Source of the DNA: Planctomycetaceae bacterium
Lineage (GTDB): Bacteria > Planctomycetota > Planctomycetia > Planctomycetales > Planctomycetaceae
Direction: 5' to 3'
Length of the DNA stretch: 64,000 nt
Assembly (NCBI GenBank): GCA_019636285.1
Contig: JAHBXV010000012.1
Location: forward strand, 62,001 to 126,000
Shown here: one piece after another, positions 25,580 through 33,068 of the stretch
Layout of the letters: every line of letters begins with the position of its first letter
How positions within the stretch are numbered: the stretch's first letter is position 1
Program-made: the position numbers and the translations under genes
The notes under the pieces: model-generated
Told to the model about the DNA's origin: nothing
Databases searched by the model: none
The model's input: the letters and a program-made list of their open reading frames with translations, nothing else

Positions 25580-26566
25580 ATGCAGCGCGTCAAGGTGCTT
25601 CTCGCCGACGACAGCCCGGCAACCCGCATGATCTTGCAGCGGCTGCTCAAGAGCTGCGAATATTGCGAGTTCGAGGTTGTTGAAGCGACGAACGGCACCG
25701 ATGCGCTCGCCGCGCTCTGGGCGCCCGATGGCCCACGGCTGGCTCTGCTTGACTGGCAAATGCCGGGGCTCAGCGGTGTCGAAGTCTGCTCGCGCATTCG
25801 GTCACAGCCCGACAATCCCTACATCTACACGCTCCTGGTAACCGCTCGTGAAGATCGCAGAAGCCTCCTTGAGGGTTTAGGAGCCGGGGCCGACGACTAC
25901 CTCGTCAAGCCGTTCGATTCGGAAGAGTTGTCGTACCGTCTGCGAACGGGGCTCCGAATCATCAACCTGGAAGACCGCCTCCGCAAGACTCAAACGCGGC
26001 TCGAACACGAAGCGACGCACGACCAGCTCACCGGGCTGTTGAACCGCGGTACCGTCATGGAGGCCCTTAAGCGGGAACTCGACCGCGGACGCCGCGGCGG
26101 CAACCAGACCTCCGTCGTTCTGGCCGACATCGACTACTTTAAACAGGTGAACGATACGCACGGCCACGTGGCCGGCGATGGCGTGCTGCAGGAAGTCGCC
26201 GGTGTGCTGCGTCAGAACCTCCGCTCCTGCGATTGGATCGGACGCTACGGCGGCGAAGAGTTTCTGATGGTGCTCCCCGAGACCACCACAGAGCGGGCCG
26301 AATTGCTCGCCGAGCGATTGCGGGAAACGATCGCGGCTCATTCGATCACCGTCGGCGATAAGCACCTGAACGTCACGTTGAGCCTTGGTATCGATGGTAC
26401 GAACGCTTACGAGCACTCCTTTGTCGAGACCCTGATCCTGAACGCCGACACGGCTCTCTACGAAGCAAAACGCTGCGGCCGCAATCGTGTTCAACGGTTT
26501 GGCCAGCCGACAGAACAAGGCGTGATCTCAAACGCCGACACCCGGTGCGCGCTCTCCGCGCACTGA
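25580..26566 (+). CDS. Response regulator with GGDEF domain (diguanylate cyclase, PleD/WspR-like)
   Basis: ATG at 25580 is preceded by GGAGGTGA and GGAAG; a GTG at 25514 is less likely. Receiver domain about 1-120: VLLADDS (acidic pocket), phosphorylatable Asp in LALLDWQMPG, the Thr/Ser position in LLVTARED and Lys in DYLVKPF. GGDEF domain about 155-310: DQLTGLLNRG, LADIDYFKQVND, and the active site RYGGEEF. An inhibitory I-site RxxD (RSCD) lies five residues before GGEEF, so product feedback is likely. The enzyme makes cyclic di-GMP from two GTP when the receiver is phosphorylated. 328 residues. No kinase gene is adjacent. Confidence 0.93.
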   Translation: MQRVKVLLADDSPATRMILQRLLKSCEYCEFEVVEATNGTDALAALWAPDGPRLALLDWQMPGLSGVEVCSRIRSQPDNPYIYTLLVTAREDRRSLLEGLGAGADDYLVKPFDSEELSYRLRTGLRIINLEDRLRKTQTRLEHEATHDQLTGLLNRGTVMEALKRELDRGRRGGNQTSVVLADIDYFKQVNDTHGHVAGDGVLQEVAGVLRQNLRSCDWIGRYGGEEFLMVLPETTTERAELLAERLRETIAAHSITVGDKHLNVTLSLGIDGTNAYEHSFVETLILNADTALYEAKRCGRNRVQRFGQPTEQGVISNADTRCALSAH

Positions 26567-26737
26567 TCGCCGAGCGCGGACCGATCGCTCGCGCCGGCCG
26601 TCCGGTGAGGCGGGCTCCGCGTCCCGAACCAACTCGCTCACTTGCGGAATCCTTCGCCCAGCGGAATTTTAGGGGCTGGGGCAAAAGCAAGATCGATTCG
26701 CGGGACGGCGATACGGACGGAGCAATCGGGGCAAATC

Positions 26738-27346
26738 ATGTCGGGCGTGGTGGCCATGTGTGGTGCCTGTCTGACGTGGATCGAACCGCGCGGCGACCGG
26801 TGCCATCACTGCGGCGAGCTGTTCAGCCTCTACAGTGACGACCCGCTCGATCGGGATGTCGCCGAGCGCCTGGGGGAACCGTTGGTCGATCTGGGGCCGG
26901 TCGTTCTCAATCGTCCACGCCTGCCGGTGGCCGGGCGTTTGTACGGAACCACAACCGGCTGGGTGTTTCGCCCGGTGTTCACCCTCGACGAGTCGGGCGC
27001 TCTCTCGCAGTTCCCCATCCCTCGGCGCGATCGGTCGTGGTTGTGGCGATTCGTGCCGTCGTCTGCCACCTCGGGAAAGGCGCGCGCGGACCTCGCGGAA
27101 TGCATCGGCCAGAAAGCGGTTGATTCCGCGGAACAACCGTTCGCGGAACTTTACCTGGCCGCGCCGGGCGGGCTCTTCGTCCCCATCGCCTGGATCCAGA
27201 AGATTCGTCGACAACGATCCGTATTACGAGTCTGGTATCACCAGGTCCAGCGCGTCGAATTTGAACTGCTCGCGTCAGAGAAAGTCGTCGACGACGCCCT
27301 GAACAAGCTGGACGAACACGATGCCTGGCGCGCGATCCTGTCCTGA
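26738..27346 (+). CDS. Zinc-ribbon protein of unknown function, 202 aa
   Basis: ATG at 26738 with GGGGC upstream gives the best start; a longer frame from 26642 has no ribosome-binding support. Residues 8-24 hold a treble-clef style ribbon CGACLTWIEPRGDRCHHCG, two CxxC pairs. The rest is soluble, with a proline-rich middle (PRLPVAGRLYGTTTGW) and a C-terminal region AELYLAAPGGLFVPIAWIQ. I do not recognise the family. It follows the diguanylate cyclase gene by 171 bases on the same strand and converges on the FHA gene, whose stop is 7 bases away. Confidence 0.68.
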   Translation: MSGVVAMCGACLTWIEPRGDRCHHCGELFSLYSDDPLDRDVAERLGEPLVDLGPVVLNRPRLPVAGRLYGTTTGWVFRPVFTLDESGALSQFPIPRRDRSWLWRFVPSSATSGKARADLAECIGQKAVDSAEQPFAELYLAAPGGLFVPIAWIQKIRRQRSVLRVWYHQVQRVEFELLASEKVVDDALNKLDEHDAWRAILS

Positions 27347-27353
27347 TCGGCCC

Positions 27354-27836
27354 TCAGTCCTTCAGGAATTCCAGCGCCAGGTCGTCGTCGTCGGGCTTGT
27401 CCGACGAAGGCTTCGGAGGTGGAACAGGACGCGCCGAGGGGGGAAGCTTCAGCTTCTCCTGTCGCCGCGACGGCGGACGCTCGAGGCCCGCCTTTTCCAT
27501 GAGGCTCAGCGCGAACGGATCGTTGGCTTCCACCGGCACCGGCGCGGCGGGATCGGGCGTGTAGGCCACGTCAAAGCGATGCTTGGCGACCTCGAGCGTA
27601 TCCCCCGGATGGAGAAACTTTTCGACCACCCGTTCGCCATTGACCTTGGTGCCGTTGCTGCTCCCCAGGTCCATCACGTGCCAGTAGCCGTTCTTGAATT
27701 CGAGCTCGCAGTGATGCGACGAGACATTGGGGTAATCGAGACAGATGTCGCACGACGACCGCCGACCGATCGTCAGCCGCTGCTTGAGGAGCGGAATGGG
27801 GTCGCCGCCGCCCAGAGGATTGAGGGTTCCCAGCAT
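27354..27836 (-). CDS. FHA-domain protein, 160 aa
   Basis: An FHA domain fills about residues 12-95: LTIGRRSSCDICLD, the phosphothreonine-binding SSHHCELE, and DLGSSNGTKVNGERV with the conserved SxxH and NG turns. FHA domains bind phosphothreonine on partner proteins, usually substrates of Hanks-type Ser/Thr kinases. The C-terminal 60 residues are low-complexity, rich in Pro, Lys and Asp, and end in an acidic tail. Cytoplasmic. It is tail-to-tail with the zinc-ribbon gene. Partner unknown. Confidence 0.88.
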   Translation of the reverse strand: MLGTLNPLGGGDPIPLLKQRLTIGRRSSCDICLDYPNVSSHHCELEFKNGYWHVMDLGSSNGTKVNGERVVEKFLHPGDTLEVAKHRFDVAYTPDPAAPVPVEANDPFALSLMEKAGLERPPSRRQEKLKLPPSARPVPPPKPSSDKPDDDDLALEFLKD

Positions 27837-28075
27837 CTGGTCTGTATTCCGAATCGACTCGCCGTGTCCTCGTTGACGCGCGGCGAATCCTGATGGTCAT
27901 CCGATATCTGTTTGACACACTCGATCGACGCGCAACCCACGGCGGCCCGTGCCAACCCTCCCTGACGGCAGCCGCGCATCGCACCCGACAAATGTATCGT
28001 AGCAAGCTATGGTCCGTCGTCAATTTCTGTCGACATCCGTCAGGAAACCGCCGGGCGACAGATCCGCTCGCAGCG

Positions 28076-28621
28076 CTACAACCGGTCGAACCAGTCGCTT
28101 GAGGGAATCACTTCGCTCAGAAACATTTGCTGGGCCACGAGAATCGACGTGTGGAGCTGCTCGGCCGTCACCGCCCCGCCGGCGTTTTCGAGGTCCAGCG
28201 TTCCCGTTGCATCGCGGAGGAATTCGACCGTCAGCCCGCGATGAAAGGCCTGCCGAGCGGTGGTGTCGCAGCACATATGGGTCATGTACCCGGCGATCGT
28301 CACGGTGTCGGCCCCGACCGACTTCAGCCAGTCGTTCAGGTTGGTGCCGGTGAACGACCCCGGCAACTGCTTGTCGATCAGGCAATCCCGCGGCCGCTCC
28401 TCCACCTCGGGATGCAGTTCCCACATCGGCGACCCTTTGCGGAAGATCGGCGACTCGGGGTCTTTCTGATGATGCCGAATCACAGCCGTCGGCACCCCCT
28501 TCCGCCGTGCGGCATCCATCACCGACAGAATCGACTCCAGATGCCCCACCGGATGCGTAATCGGCAACGCCCCCTCGAAATACTCCCGCTGCACATCAAT
28601 CACCAGCAAGGCACGCGTCAT
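28076..28621 (-). CDS. Isochorismatase-family cysteine hydrolase
   Basis: 181 residues. The catalytic triad is visible as Asp9 (LLVIDVQREY), Lys84 (LIDKQLPGSF) and a Cys at 117-118 in AGYMTHMCCDTTA. The cis-peptide-type segment before the Cys and the downstream DATGTLDL are standard. Members hydrolyse isochorismate, nicotinamide, N-carbamoyl or similar amide/ether bonds. The TGTNL after the Lys and the length match the general amidase-like branch, not EntB. Substrate unknown. It is isolated, and its 5' side borders the accessory islet at 28.66 kb. Confidence 0.88.
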   Translation of the reverse strand: MTRALLVIDVQREYFEGALPITHPVGHLESILSVMDAARRKGVPTAVIRHHQKDPESPIFRKGSPMWELHPEVEERPRDCLIDKQLPGSFTGTNLNDWLKSVGADTVTIAGYMTHMCCDTTARQAFHRGLTVEFLRDATGTLDLENAGGAVTAEQLHTSILVAQQMFLSEVIPSSDWFDRL

Positions 28622-28658
28622 GGGTGGGGTCTTTCATTGGAGAACGGAGATCTTCCTG

Positions 28659-28704
28659 CTCCCAAGCTCTGCCTGGGTGCAGCTTGGCCGGAGGCTCTGC
28701 CTCC
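28659..28704. repeat. CTCTGCC-hairpin repeat, left copy (inverted relative to 33 kb)
   Basis: Two small hairpins lie in a row: CCCAAGC/TCT/GCCTGGG (28661-28677, one mismatch) and GGAGGC/TCT/GCCTCC (28690-28704, perfect). The reverse complement of this arrangement occurs at 33010-33057. Between the two copies lie six minus-strand genes of accessory type. Confidence 0.75.
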
Positions 28705-28795
28705 ATTGAGGTTGAGTGGAAACCGTGAGCGACGCAAGACCGACTGAATTGGCGTCAACAGCGGAACGCCATCAACGCTGCAACACATTCAGTCG

Positions 28796-29689
28796 TTACC
28801 GTGCATCAGCGACGGCATCGTGAAAGTCATGCTCATGAACCAGAATGACTCGGCTTCCAGCTTTTCGAAGCTCTACCGCCTTCTCAACCTTTCGCCCGTA
28901 ACATGCAAACGCCCAACATGGATTTCCGTCCGCGCCGATGATTAGGTATCTGACGGTCTTCGTGAGACTCCGTGAGAAGACCCCGCCAAGTCGCTCCACG
29001 GTGGCTGCAAGAGTATCCCTGGTGTATTGAGAAGACGCCCCGGTAAAGCAGAATGTGGACTGCGAAAACTCAATCTCCGGACAGACGGCGCACAGCCCGA
29101 TAATGGTTGCCCCTTCATTGAGGACCGGGTTACTGATTGTCCGGCCGTCGCCAATTGCGGTGAATTCTGAAAAGAAATCCTTCAGCATCGACTGTTCCCG
29201 GTCATCGATCTTCCCGTCCTTCATGACACCGAGGATCAGGCTGTCGATCTCATCGTACGGCCAACAGGTTTTCAGGTGTTCATGATCCTGTAGCCAAGTC
29301 GACAGACCATTCAGCTCAAGTTCCGTAATTGTTCCATCAGCGATAATTCCTCCCAGAATGGCATGGAGCCGCTGGAGATCGGCCGTGGTTTTGTCGTAGT
29401 ACTCCGTTGACCTCAGGCGTTCGCACAGCCACACAATGTCATCGTGTTCATCTTGCGTCACGACGCCATCCGCAACGGCTGCCTGCACAACAGGGATTAG
29501 CTCATTGAACGGATGGAGATAACGAACATCGGCGTGCTCAGACAACCAAAGATTGAGAAAGGCGATCTCCGACGAATTGATCGCGCTGTCGATCGCGATT
29601 CCTTCGATCAATCCCAGCAGAGAATTGATCGATTTGTCGAGCCGCGAACGCCCCGTGTACCCGTAGTAACGACGATGGTCAGGATGCAT
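28796..29689 (-). CDS. TerB-like and BRCT domain protein
   Basis: ATG at 29689 has GGAGAG 4 bases upstream. Residues 15-180 contain repeated helical units of the TerB type (SLLGLIEGIAIDSAINSSEI; AAVADGVVTQDEHDDI; GGIIADGTITELEL; GVMKDGKIDDREQ), each with a D-G-x-I/V-x-x-x-E pattern. The C-terminal ~85 residues are a BRCT domain: FCFTGASSQYTRDTLAATVE, GGVFSRSLTKTVRYLIIG, and a late SRVILVHEHDF. BRCT domains bind phosphopeptides or DNA ends and are typical of NAD-dependent ligases and repair proteins; as separate accessory proteins their roles are poorly known. 297 residues. First (5'-most by position) of the accessory islet. Confidence 0.82.
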   Translation of the reverse strand: MHPDHRRYYGYTGRSRLDKSINSLLGLIEGIAIDSAINSSEIAFLNLWLSEHADVRYLHPFNELIPVVQAAVADGVVTQDEHDDIVWLCERLRSTEYYDKTTADLQRLHAILGGIIADGTITELELNGLSTWLQDHEHLKTCWPYDEIDSLILGVMKDGKIDDREQSMLKDFFSEFTAIGDGRTISNPVLNEGATIIGLCAVCPEIEFSQSTFCFTGASSQYTRDTLAATVERLGGVFSRSLTKTVRYLIIGADGNPCWAFACYGRKVEKAVELRKAGSRVILVHEHDFHDAVADAR

Positions 29690-29768
29690 TGACTCTCCAA
29701 CAAAACGGGGTAGCGTTTTCTACGTTAGCCGCCGCCCCACTCGGTCACGCTCGCGACGGTCCTCCTCG

Positions 29769-30287
29769 TCACCTCACCATATCAAGGTAATCCATGTAAA
29801 GCTGATAATCCTCACCTTCAAAACAACAGAACACCACCCGTTGCGGCAGTTTGTTGGCTTCTAGCCATGCCAAAGTCGACGTGACCGCGATTTCACAGGC
29901 TAGTGGCCTCGGAAAGAGATAGACGCCCGTCGCCACGCAGAGAAAGGCGATCGACTGAATTTCCGTATCGGCTGCCAGTTCCAGCGATCGCCGGTAGCAC
30001 GACGACAGCGTCTCGGCTTCGCGATAGCCTCCGCCGTCCCACACCGGCCCCACCGTGTGAATGACATACCTGGCCGGCAGCAGGTAGCCGTTGGTGAGTC
30101 GGGCTTCTCCCTCGGGACAGATGCCAATGGTCCGACACTCCTCATAGAGCGCCGGTCCCGCCGCCCGGTGAATCGCCCCGTCAACGCCACCCCCGCCCGA
30201 AAGAGCCTCGTTCGCCGCCGTCACCACGGCGTCGACACTGAGCTTCGTGATGTCCCCCTGAACGACTTCGATGCGGTTGTGCGGCAT
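29769..30287 (-). CDS. Macro-domain protein (ADP-ribose/O-acetyl-ADP-ribose hydrolase-like)
   Basis: ATG at 30287 has GAGGAG 8 bases upstream. The 172 residues are a single macro domain: VVQGDITKL (8-16), VTAANEALSGGGGVDGAIHR (22-41) with the catalytic Asp in GGGGVDGAIH, ARYVIHTVGPVW, and IAFLCVATGVYLFP. Family members hydrolyse O-acetyl-ADP-ribose or remove mono-ADP-ribose from proteins or nucleic acids. One departure from the common V-N-A-A-N motif: the first Asn is Thr (Thr23), while the second (Asn26) is kept. It lies in the accessory islet next to the TerB/BRCT gene, but no ADP-ribosyltransferase is visible there. Confidence 0.9.
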   Translation of the reverse strand: MPHNRIEVVQGDITKLSVDAVVTAANEALSGGGGVDGAIHRAAGPALYEECRTIGICPEGEARLTNGYLLPARYVIHTVGPVWDGGGYREAETLSSCYRRSLELAADTEIQSIAFLCVATGVYLFPRPLACEIAVTSTLAWLEANKLPQRVVFCCFEGEDYQLYMDYLDMVR

Positions 30288-30346
30288 GACGGAGACTCCT
30301 CATCCTGTACTCAAGGGCCACTCGAGCACGTATCCGAGAAAAAACA

Positions 30347-30823
30347 TCACTCTCTGCTTTCGTCCCACAACTTAAGTTCAATCGTGAGTCCAAGGTCTGC
30401 CACTCGTTCCCCGAAACGACTCACATCGATCGTACTGGCCCGAACACCTAGCGGCACAATTCTTCGGCCGTTTGCCATGATCTCCATCTTCTTCAACTGA
30501 ACGACATTGTACTCCGGTACGAGTCGTGAAAGCCGGAGGAGGTAGTCCGGCGTGCCATCGTTGATCGCGATGGCCTCGAATTCGGACTCATATTCGACGG
30601 GTCCGTGTGGAATGTCGCACATTTTCGCGAGTGGAATTGTTCCGCAACTCGGACATCGCCCCATCTCCGTATCACCACGCAGCCAGACATGGCCGAGCGC
30701 CGCATGACAATGAGGGCATTCGCGATAGCCGATAATCTGCTCCTGTCTACCGTGATGAACTTCAGAACAAAGCCATTCCGATTTTCGAGGCCTTCCCGCG
30801 ATATCAGCCTCGCCGGGCCCCAA
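30347..30823 (-). CDS. Zinc-ribbon hypothetical protein, 158 aa
   Basis: TTG start at 30823, chosen because AAAGG lies 5 bases upstream; no better start exists before the ribbon. Residues 35-62 hold two CxxC-type pairs (CPHCHAALGHVWLRG then CPSCG), a zinc ribbon. The C-terminal half (YNVVQLKKMEIMANGRRIVPLG; FGERVADLGLTIEL) is unrecognised. It begins 11 bases after the stop of the secreted protein gene at 30835, so the two are probably cotranscribed. Function unknown. Confidence 0.6.
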   Translation of the reverse strand: MGPGEADIAGRPRKSEWLCSEVHHGRQEQIIGYRECPHCHAALGHVWLRGDTEMGRCPSCGTIPLAKMCDIPHGPVEYESEFEAIAINDGTPDYLLRLSRLVPEYNVVQLKKMEIMANGRRIVPLGVRASTIDVSRFGERVADLGLTIELKLWDESRE

Positions 30824-30834
30824 AGCAACCTTTG

Positions 30835-31434
30835 CTATTTGTCCGCCGAGATTGAAAACAGGTAATCGTCACTCTGTATCTGTTTACTTCCAAGGCGCTG
30901 TTTCTTACTTAAAGCGCGCACCCTTGCAGACACTCGATATTCGCCAGGGGATTCACCGATTGAGAAACACTGTTTCAGGTCGAGATCCCACGTATAACTC
31001 TCCCCTGCCGGAATGCGATGAAAATGGCCAGATCCCATGTACCAGTGGTCCCCTTTCCAGTCGCTGGACCAACCCTCCAGCACTCGTTCTCCGTGTTGTG
31101 TCACGTCGACAAAATCGTTTTGCGGGTCGTATATCCGAATGCCAAGGCTGGGGAATGGATAGGACCAAAGAATCATGAACTCCTCAGGGCCGGTGTTTGT
31201 GAGCGTGATTCGGACTTTGAGCGGATCCTTCTCGAGACCCTCCTCCGCTTTCTCGACCGTAAGAATCGCGCCTTTGCTTTTCCGATGCTCATCCGATGCG
31301 TTCCGAACCTCACTACCCGTCACAAGGTCGATCGAAGACTGGCTGACCTGACTACCCCATGCGACGGCTGCCAGAACTCCGCAGCATGCGACGCCGACCA
31401 GCGACTGAATGATTCTTCGCTGAGATAGCAGCAT
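30835..31434 (-). CDS. Secreted hypothetical protein, 199 aa
   Basis: ATG at 31434 with GGAGA 7 bases upstream. Residues 8-30 form a signal peptide (IIQSLVGVACCGVLAAVAWG). The mature part has a beta-rich pattern, with VRITLTNTGPEEFMILWSYP and PAGESYTWDLDL, reminiscent of immunoglobulin-like or protease-inhibitor-like sandwich domains (for example BsuPI-type), but I cannot name the family. Exported; role unknown. It is upstream of the zinc-ribbon gene on the same strand and may be in one transcript. Confidence 0.65.
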   Translation of the reverse strand: MLLSQRRIIQSLVGVACCGVLAAVAWGSQVSQSSIDLVTGSEVRNASDEHRKSKGAILTVEKAEEGLEKDPLKVRITLTNTGPEEFMILWSYPFPSLGIRIYDPQNDFVDVTQHGERVLEGWSSDWKGDHWYMGSGHFHRIPAGESYTWDLDLKQCFSIGESPGEYRVSARVRALSKKQRLGSKQIQSDDYLFSISADK

Positions 31435-31504
31435 TGAGCAATCTCCAGACTCTCATTTTTCCACCCCCCAGATTGGGGTGTATCTCACTTGAGTTTCCGC
31501 TCCA

Positions 31505-32443
31505 TCAGAACCGCTTCACCCAGTCCGGGAACTGGGCCAGGTAGTCCGGGTGTCCTCCCTGGATCCACACGAACTCTTTCTCGATTCGCGACGCCGACAC
31601 GATGGAACTGGTAATCACCCCCACGATGGCTCCCACGACGATGGCGAGCAGACCGCCGATGAGAAACCACGCGGGAAAGTCGCGGGCTCGCCCATCCTGA
31701 AACGCGATGGCCGCGAAAATCAGGGCAATCCCTCCCAGCACCAGCCCCCAGCCCGTCCAGATTCCCCGCCACCGCCGCCAAGAGGCTTCGCGGCTCAGGG
31801 GAATCTGAATCGTCGCTCGCCGCTGAACGATCAACGCGATGAGAATGTAAAACAGGAGGCCCGGAAACAGGATCAACAGATAGAGCCAGGGGGCATGCCA
31901 GACGAACTTGCGACGCAGCCAGAGATCGGCGGCCTGATTCGTCTTCAGGCAGCGATAGGGCAGCTTGGCCGTCTTGTGCATGACCAGCAGCTTCCCATCG
32001 CGATAGATCTCGCCTTCCGTCCCCAGCAGCGATTCACCGCACGTCGCACAGTGACTCACACCACTCGGCGACGAAGCCCCGCACATCGGACAGGTCTGCG
32101 TTTGACCGATCCGGCTTCCCGGTTGATCTGTCTCAACAATCGTCGCGATCTGCCTCGTCCAAATTTGCAGAACTCTCTGTTCTGTATGGATTGCATACCT
32201 CGTATGTTCGCCGTCGTGGTCCTCATGAGCACCGAAGAGTGACTCCATGCAGTCGTCATCCCGATCGGACCAATCGGAATCGACTTTCATCACATCGGCA
32301 AAATTGATGAGCTTCTCTGTCGCGCCAATTTCGGGGTGGTGCGTCAGCCCGATTCGAACCGTTTCCGCAGCCTCATTGACTTCAACAAACGTAATCCATT
32401 GGGCTAAGCCCCGAGTGATTCGGTCTTCGAAGTTGTCGACCAT
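31505..32443 (-). CDS. Membrane protein with zinc ribbon, 312 aa
   Basis: ATG at 32443 with GAGGAG 7 bases upstream. The first ~110 residues are soluble (a beta-rich domain beginning QWITFVEVNEAAETVRIGL). A zinc ribbon CPMCGASSPSGVSHCATCG lies around 118-136. Two pairs of hydrophobic helices follow: WLYLLILFPGLLFYILIALI, then LVLGGIALIFAAIAF and LIGGLLAIVVGAIVGVI. The cytoplasmic end is short and basic. I do not recognise a family. One of the unrecognised members of the islet. Confidence 0.68.
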   Translation of the reverse strand: MVDNFEDRITRGLAQWITFVEVNEAAETVRIGLTHHPEIGATEKLINFADVMKVDSDWSDRDDDCMESLFGAHEDHDGEHTRYAIHTEQRVLQIWTRQIATIVETDQPGSRIGQTQTCPMCGASSPSGVSHCATCGESLLGTEGEIYRDGKLLVMHKTAKLPYRCLKTNQAADLWLRRKFVWHAPWLYLLILFPGLLFYILIALIVQRRATIQIPLSREASWRRWRGIWTGWGLVLGGIALIFAAIAFQDGRARDFPAWFLIGGLLAIVVGAIVGVITSSIVSASRIEKEFVWIQGGHPDYLAQFPDWVKRF

Positions 32444-32585
32444 CTTGATGCTCCTCTACGGGGCGAGTATCCGCTGGCAACAGTCGGTCCTCGCGCTCCG
32501 AGTCGTCTTATTTCAGAGACGGAGCAATGAGACGAGTCGACTTCCAAAGCATAAGAGTCGGTTAGTTAAGCCGCACCCACTGCCC

Positions 32586-32966
32586 TCAGTCACACGACAT
32601 GACCTTCACGCTGTCAGGAGCTACGAGGAAACAGGCTTCGATTGATCGCCGGCCACTCATGTCCTTAATCACCAGCATTCCGGACTCGTCAATCGCAACA
32701 CCCATGCGAATTCCACGCACATCAGAGGACATATCTAAGGTGGTCAACACGTTCCTGTAAATGGAGTTCTTTGACAGATGGAAAACGGCTTCGATTTCAA
32801 CGGGATTGACGAGCGTCCATTTGTGGCGGGCTATCACCTGGACTGTCACACCTGTTGCTGTGACATCTTGAAACAGAACTTTCTCCCTTGGAAGAAAGAG
32901 CCAACAGACAACCACTCCGCTGACAACTCCAGCCGAGAATACTCCGAATGTCAAAAAGAGCTTCAT
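32586..32966 (-). CDS. Small membrane-anchored hypothetical protein, 126 aa
   Basis: ATG at 32966 is taken as the start (MKLFLTFGVFSAGVVSGVVV); the in-frame ATG ten codons upstream would precede the anchor by a charged leader. One hydrophobic segment (about 3-24) anchors it or acts as a signal, followed by a beta-rich soluble part with KVLFQDVTATGVTVQVIARH and VRGIRMGVAIDESG. No family is recognised. Last gene of the accessory islet before the repeat at 33010. Confidence 0.58.
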   Translation of the reverse strand: MKLFLTFGVFSAGVVSGVVVCWLFLPREKVLFQDVTATGVTVQVIARHKWTLVNPVEIEAVFHLSKNSIYRNVLTTLDMSSDVRGIRMGVAIDESGMLVIKDMSGRRSIEACFLVAPDSVKVMSCD

Positions 32967-33009
32967 TTCCGAGGTTCTCGCATTCCGAGGCCACATCTCG
33001 TTCCACGTT

Positions 33010-33057
33010 GGAGGCAGAGCCTCCGGAAGAGGCGTTCCCAGGCGGAGCCCGGGAACG
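33010..33057. repeat. CAGAGCC-hairpin repeat, right copy
   Basis: Perfect hairpin GGAGGC/AGA/GCCTCC (33010-33024), then an imperfect one TTCCCAGGC/GGA/GCCCGGGAA (33035-33055). This is the inverted counterpart of the copy at 28659-28704. A single hairpin of the same kind (GAGGC/AGA/GCCTC) is at 34649-34661. Confidence 0.78.
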
Positions 33058-33068
33058 AGACAAGGCGA

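Noticed and set aside
29690-29768. Possible attC box (GTTAGCC near 29726) in the second islet
   Set aside because: Only one box-like sequence, breaking the GTTRRRY rule at the third R, with no paired R'' and L boxes; the downstream gene has a normal Shine-Dalgarno.
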